From: CALISC01 sp963542545
GTDB taxonomy: Bacteria > Bacillota_I > Bacilli_A > Acholeplasmatales > Acholeplasmataceae
Direction: 5' to 3'
Length of the DNA stretch: 64,000 nucleotides
Assembly (NCBI GenBank): GCA_963542545.1
Contig: CAUTWO010000001.1
Location: forward strand, 62,001 to 126,000
The translations under genes and the position numbers were made by a program. Position 1 is the stretch's first letter. The number at the start of each line of letters is the position of its first letter. The notes under the pieces were generated by a model. That model did no database searches, was not told the origin of the DNA, and saw nothing but the letters and a program-made list of their open reading frames with translations. Below are positions 62,922 through 64,000 of this stretch, piece by piece.

Positions 62922-64000
62922 TTTGTGCTTTCTTTAAAGAATTAGCTTTTTCAAGCATCTCATCAATTGATCCAACCATATGAAAAGCTTCTTCTTCAAT
63001 ATGGTCATATTTACCATCTAGTATGTCTTTAAAACCTTTAATTGTGTCTTTTAAACGCACAAAACTACCCTTAATTCCGGTAAACTGCTCAGCAACGTGC
63101 ATAGATTGAGATAAAAAGAAACGAACACGACGCGCACGGTGCACAATAAGTTTATCACTATCTGAAAGTTCATCCATTCCAAGAATTGCAATAATGTCTA
63201 AAAGTTCGTAGTATCTTTGAATAATTTCTTGCACTCGTCTAGCCACAGTATAGTGCTCAGTTCCACAAATGTTTGGGTTAAGTGCAGAAGAAGTTGAAGC
63301 CAAAGGGTCAACTGCCGGATAAATACCTTCTTCAATTAGTTGTCGTTTTAAGTTAGTAGTTGCGTCAAGATGTGAAAACACAGTAGACGGAGCCGGATCT
63401 GTGTAGTCGTCAGCCGGTACGTATACTGCTTGAATTGAAGTAATTGATCCGTCTTTAGTTGAAGTAATTCGCTCTTGTAGTCTACCCATTTCGGTTGCTA
63501 AAGTTGGCTGGTAGCCAACTGCCGATGGCATGCGACCAAGTAGTGCAGAAACTTCTGAACCTGCTTGCACATATCTAAAAATGTTGTCAATAAAAAGCAA
63601 AGTGTCTTGCTTTTTAACATCGCGAAAATATTCAGCCATAGTAAGCGCGGTTAGTGGTGCTCGCATACGAACACCTGGTGGTTCGTTCATTTGACCAAAA
63701 ACTAGGGCTGTGTTTTTTAGCACTCCAGACTCTTTCATTTCAGTGTAAAGATCAAAACCTTCGCGAGAGCGTTCACCAACTCCGGCAAAAATAGAAATTC
63801 CGCCAGTAGCTTTTGCAACGTTGTGAATTAACTCTTGTATTAAAACGGTTTTCCCAACTCCGGCACCTCCAAATAACCCGATTTTCCCACCTTTGATATA
63901 AGGAGCAAGCAAGTCAATTACTTTGATTCCGGTTTCCAGAATTTCAACTTCTGTAGAAAGTTTAGCAAATTGAGGTGGAGCCTTGTGAATTGGCTCGGGT
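62911..64000 (-). CDS. atpD: ATP synthase F1 beta subunit (partial, 5' end outside window)
   Basis: Catalytic subunit of F1. The gene runs off the right edge; the frame is open to 64000 (E-P-I-H-K-A-P-P at the edge), so the visible part lacks roughly the first 110-130 residues. P-loop G-G-A-G-V-G-K-T, the G-E-R-S-R-E-G segment with the catalytic glutamate, L-L-F-I-D-N-I-F-R and the D-P-A-P-S-T-V-F-S-H-L-D-A-T signature are clear. It also contains the D-E-L-S-D region of the C-terminal domain, with an extra variant F-L-S-Q-S-M-H-V-A-E. Confidence 0.97.
   Translation of the reverse strand, partial: PEPIHKAPPQFAKLSTEVEILETGIKVIDLLAPYIKGGKIGLFGGAGVGKTVLIQELIHNVAKATGGISIFAGVGERSREGFDLYTEMKESGVLKNTALVFGQMNEPPGVRMRAPLTALTMAEYFRDVKKQDTLLFIDNIFRYVQAGSEVSALLGRMPSAVGYQPTLATEMGRLQERITSTKDGSITSIQAVYVPADDYTDPAPSTVFSHLDATTNLKRQLIEEGIYPAVDPLASTSSALNPNICGTEHYTVARRVQEIIQRYYELLDIIAILGMDELSDSDKLIVHRARRVRFFLSQSMHVAEQFTGIKGSFVRLKDTIKGFKDILDGKYDHIEEEAFHMVGSIDEMLEKANSLKKAQNAV

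Noticed and set aside
1..64000. tRNA, rRNA, tmRNA or T-box elements
   Set aside because: I looked in the spacers for conserved tRNA arms and T-box motifs and saw none; valS lies inside an operon with an 18-base spacer, too short for a leader.

Overview
The window is AT-rich and looks like a small-genome, low-GC Gram-positive bacterium: an uncultured Mollicutes/Erysipelotrichia-like relative of the Bacilli. Pointers are RNase Y next to YmdB, a tig-lon-engB-degV-valS-folC gene string, a short DnaE, a PepC aminopeptidase, strong AGGAGG-type ribosome binding sites, and surface proteins without LPXTG signals. Conserved tryptophans are TGG throughout, and TGA ends engB and miaA, so the standard code is used rather than the Mycoplasma code. 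No tRNA, rRNA, CRISPR array, transposase or phage gene is seen.

Layout. 1-3180: two unrecognised small genes, pepC, rplS (minus) and a small membrane protein. 3191-12004 (minus): a compact housekeeping operon tig-lon-engB-degV-valS-folC ending at a bidirectional hairpin. 12124-12921: a HAD phosphatase. 13096-45358 (minus): three tandem paralogous giant surface-protein genes covering half the window. 45835-47635 (minus): miaA-aroK-aroQ. 47728-49728 (minus): an unusual tail-anchored acidic protein. 49865-53798 (minus): rny, then ymdB-miaB. 54072-56548: peptide deformylase plus a DUF2779 nuclease-like protein. 56685-59072: a secreted, membrane-anchored Ig-like protein. 59156-62475: flavodoxin translationally coupled to dnaE. 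62529-64000 (minus): the end of the ATP synthase operon (atpD partial, atpC).

The most striking content is the giant-protein locus. Each protein has an N-terminal membrane anchor, a conserved ~400-residue head, arrays of alternating MucBP-like and InlB/Listeria-Bacteroides-type repeats, and a C-terminal DUF6273-like cap instead of a sortase signal. Two of them share a higher-order repeat of about 3.24 kb, present twice in each. The middle gene is broken by a frameshift exactly at an 8-base motif that the intact paralogue nearly repeats nearby, which suggests a short-repeat deletion. The intergenic regions upstream of the other two translation units in the series carry homopolymer tracts of 14 and 16 A. 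Together these look like a repeat-driven, possibly phase-variable surface or adhesion system.

Most of the rest is core metabolism and information processing: protein folding and proteolysis (tig, lon, def, pepC), translation (rplS, valS, engB, miaA, miaB), RNA decay (rny), replication (dnaE), folate and shikimate enzymes, and ATP synthase. Function calls rest on motif reading by eye; no database search was run.
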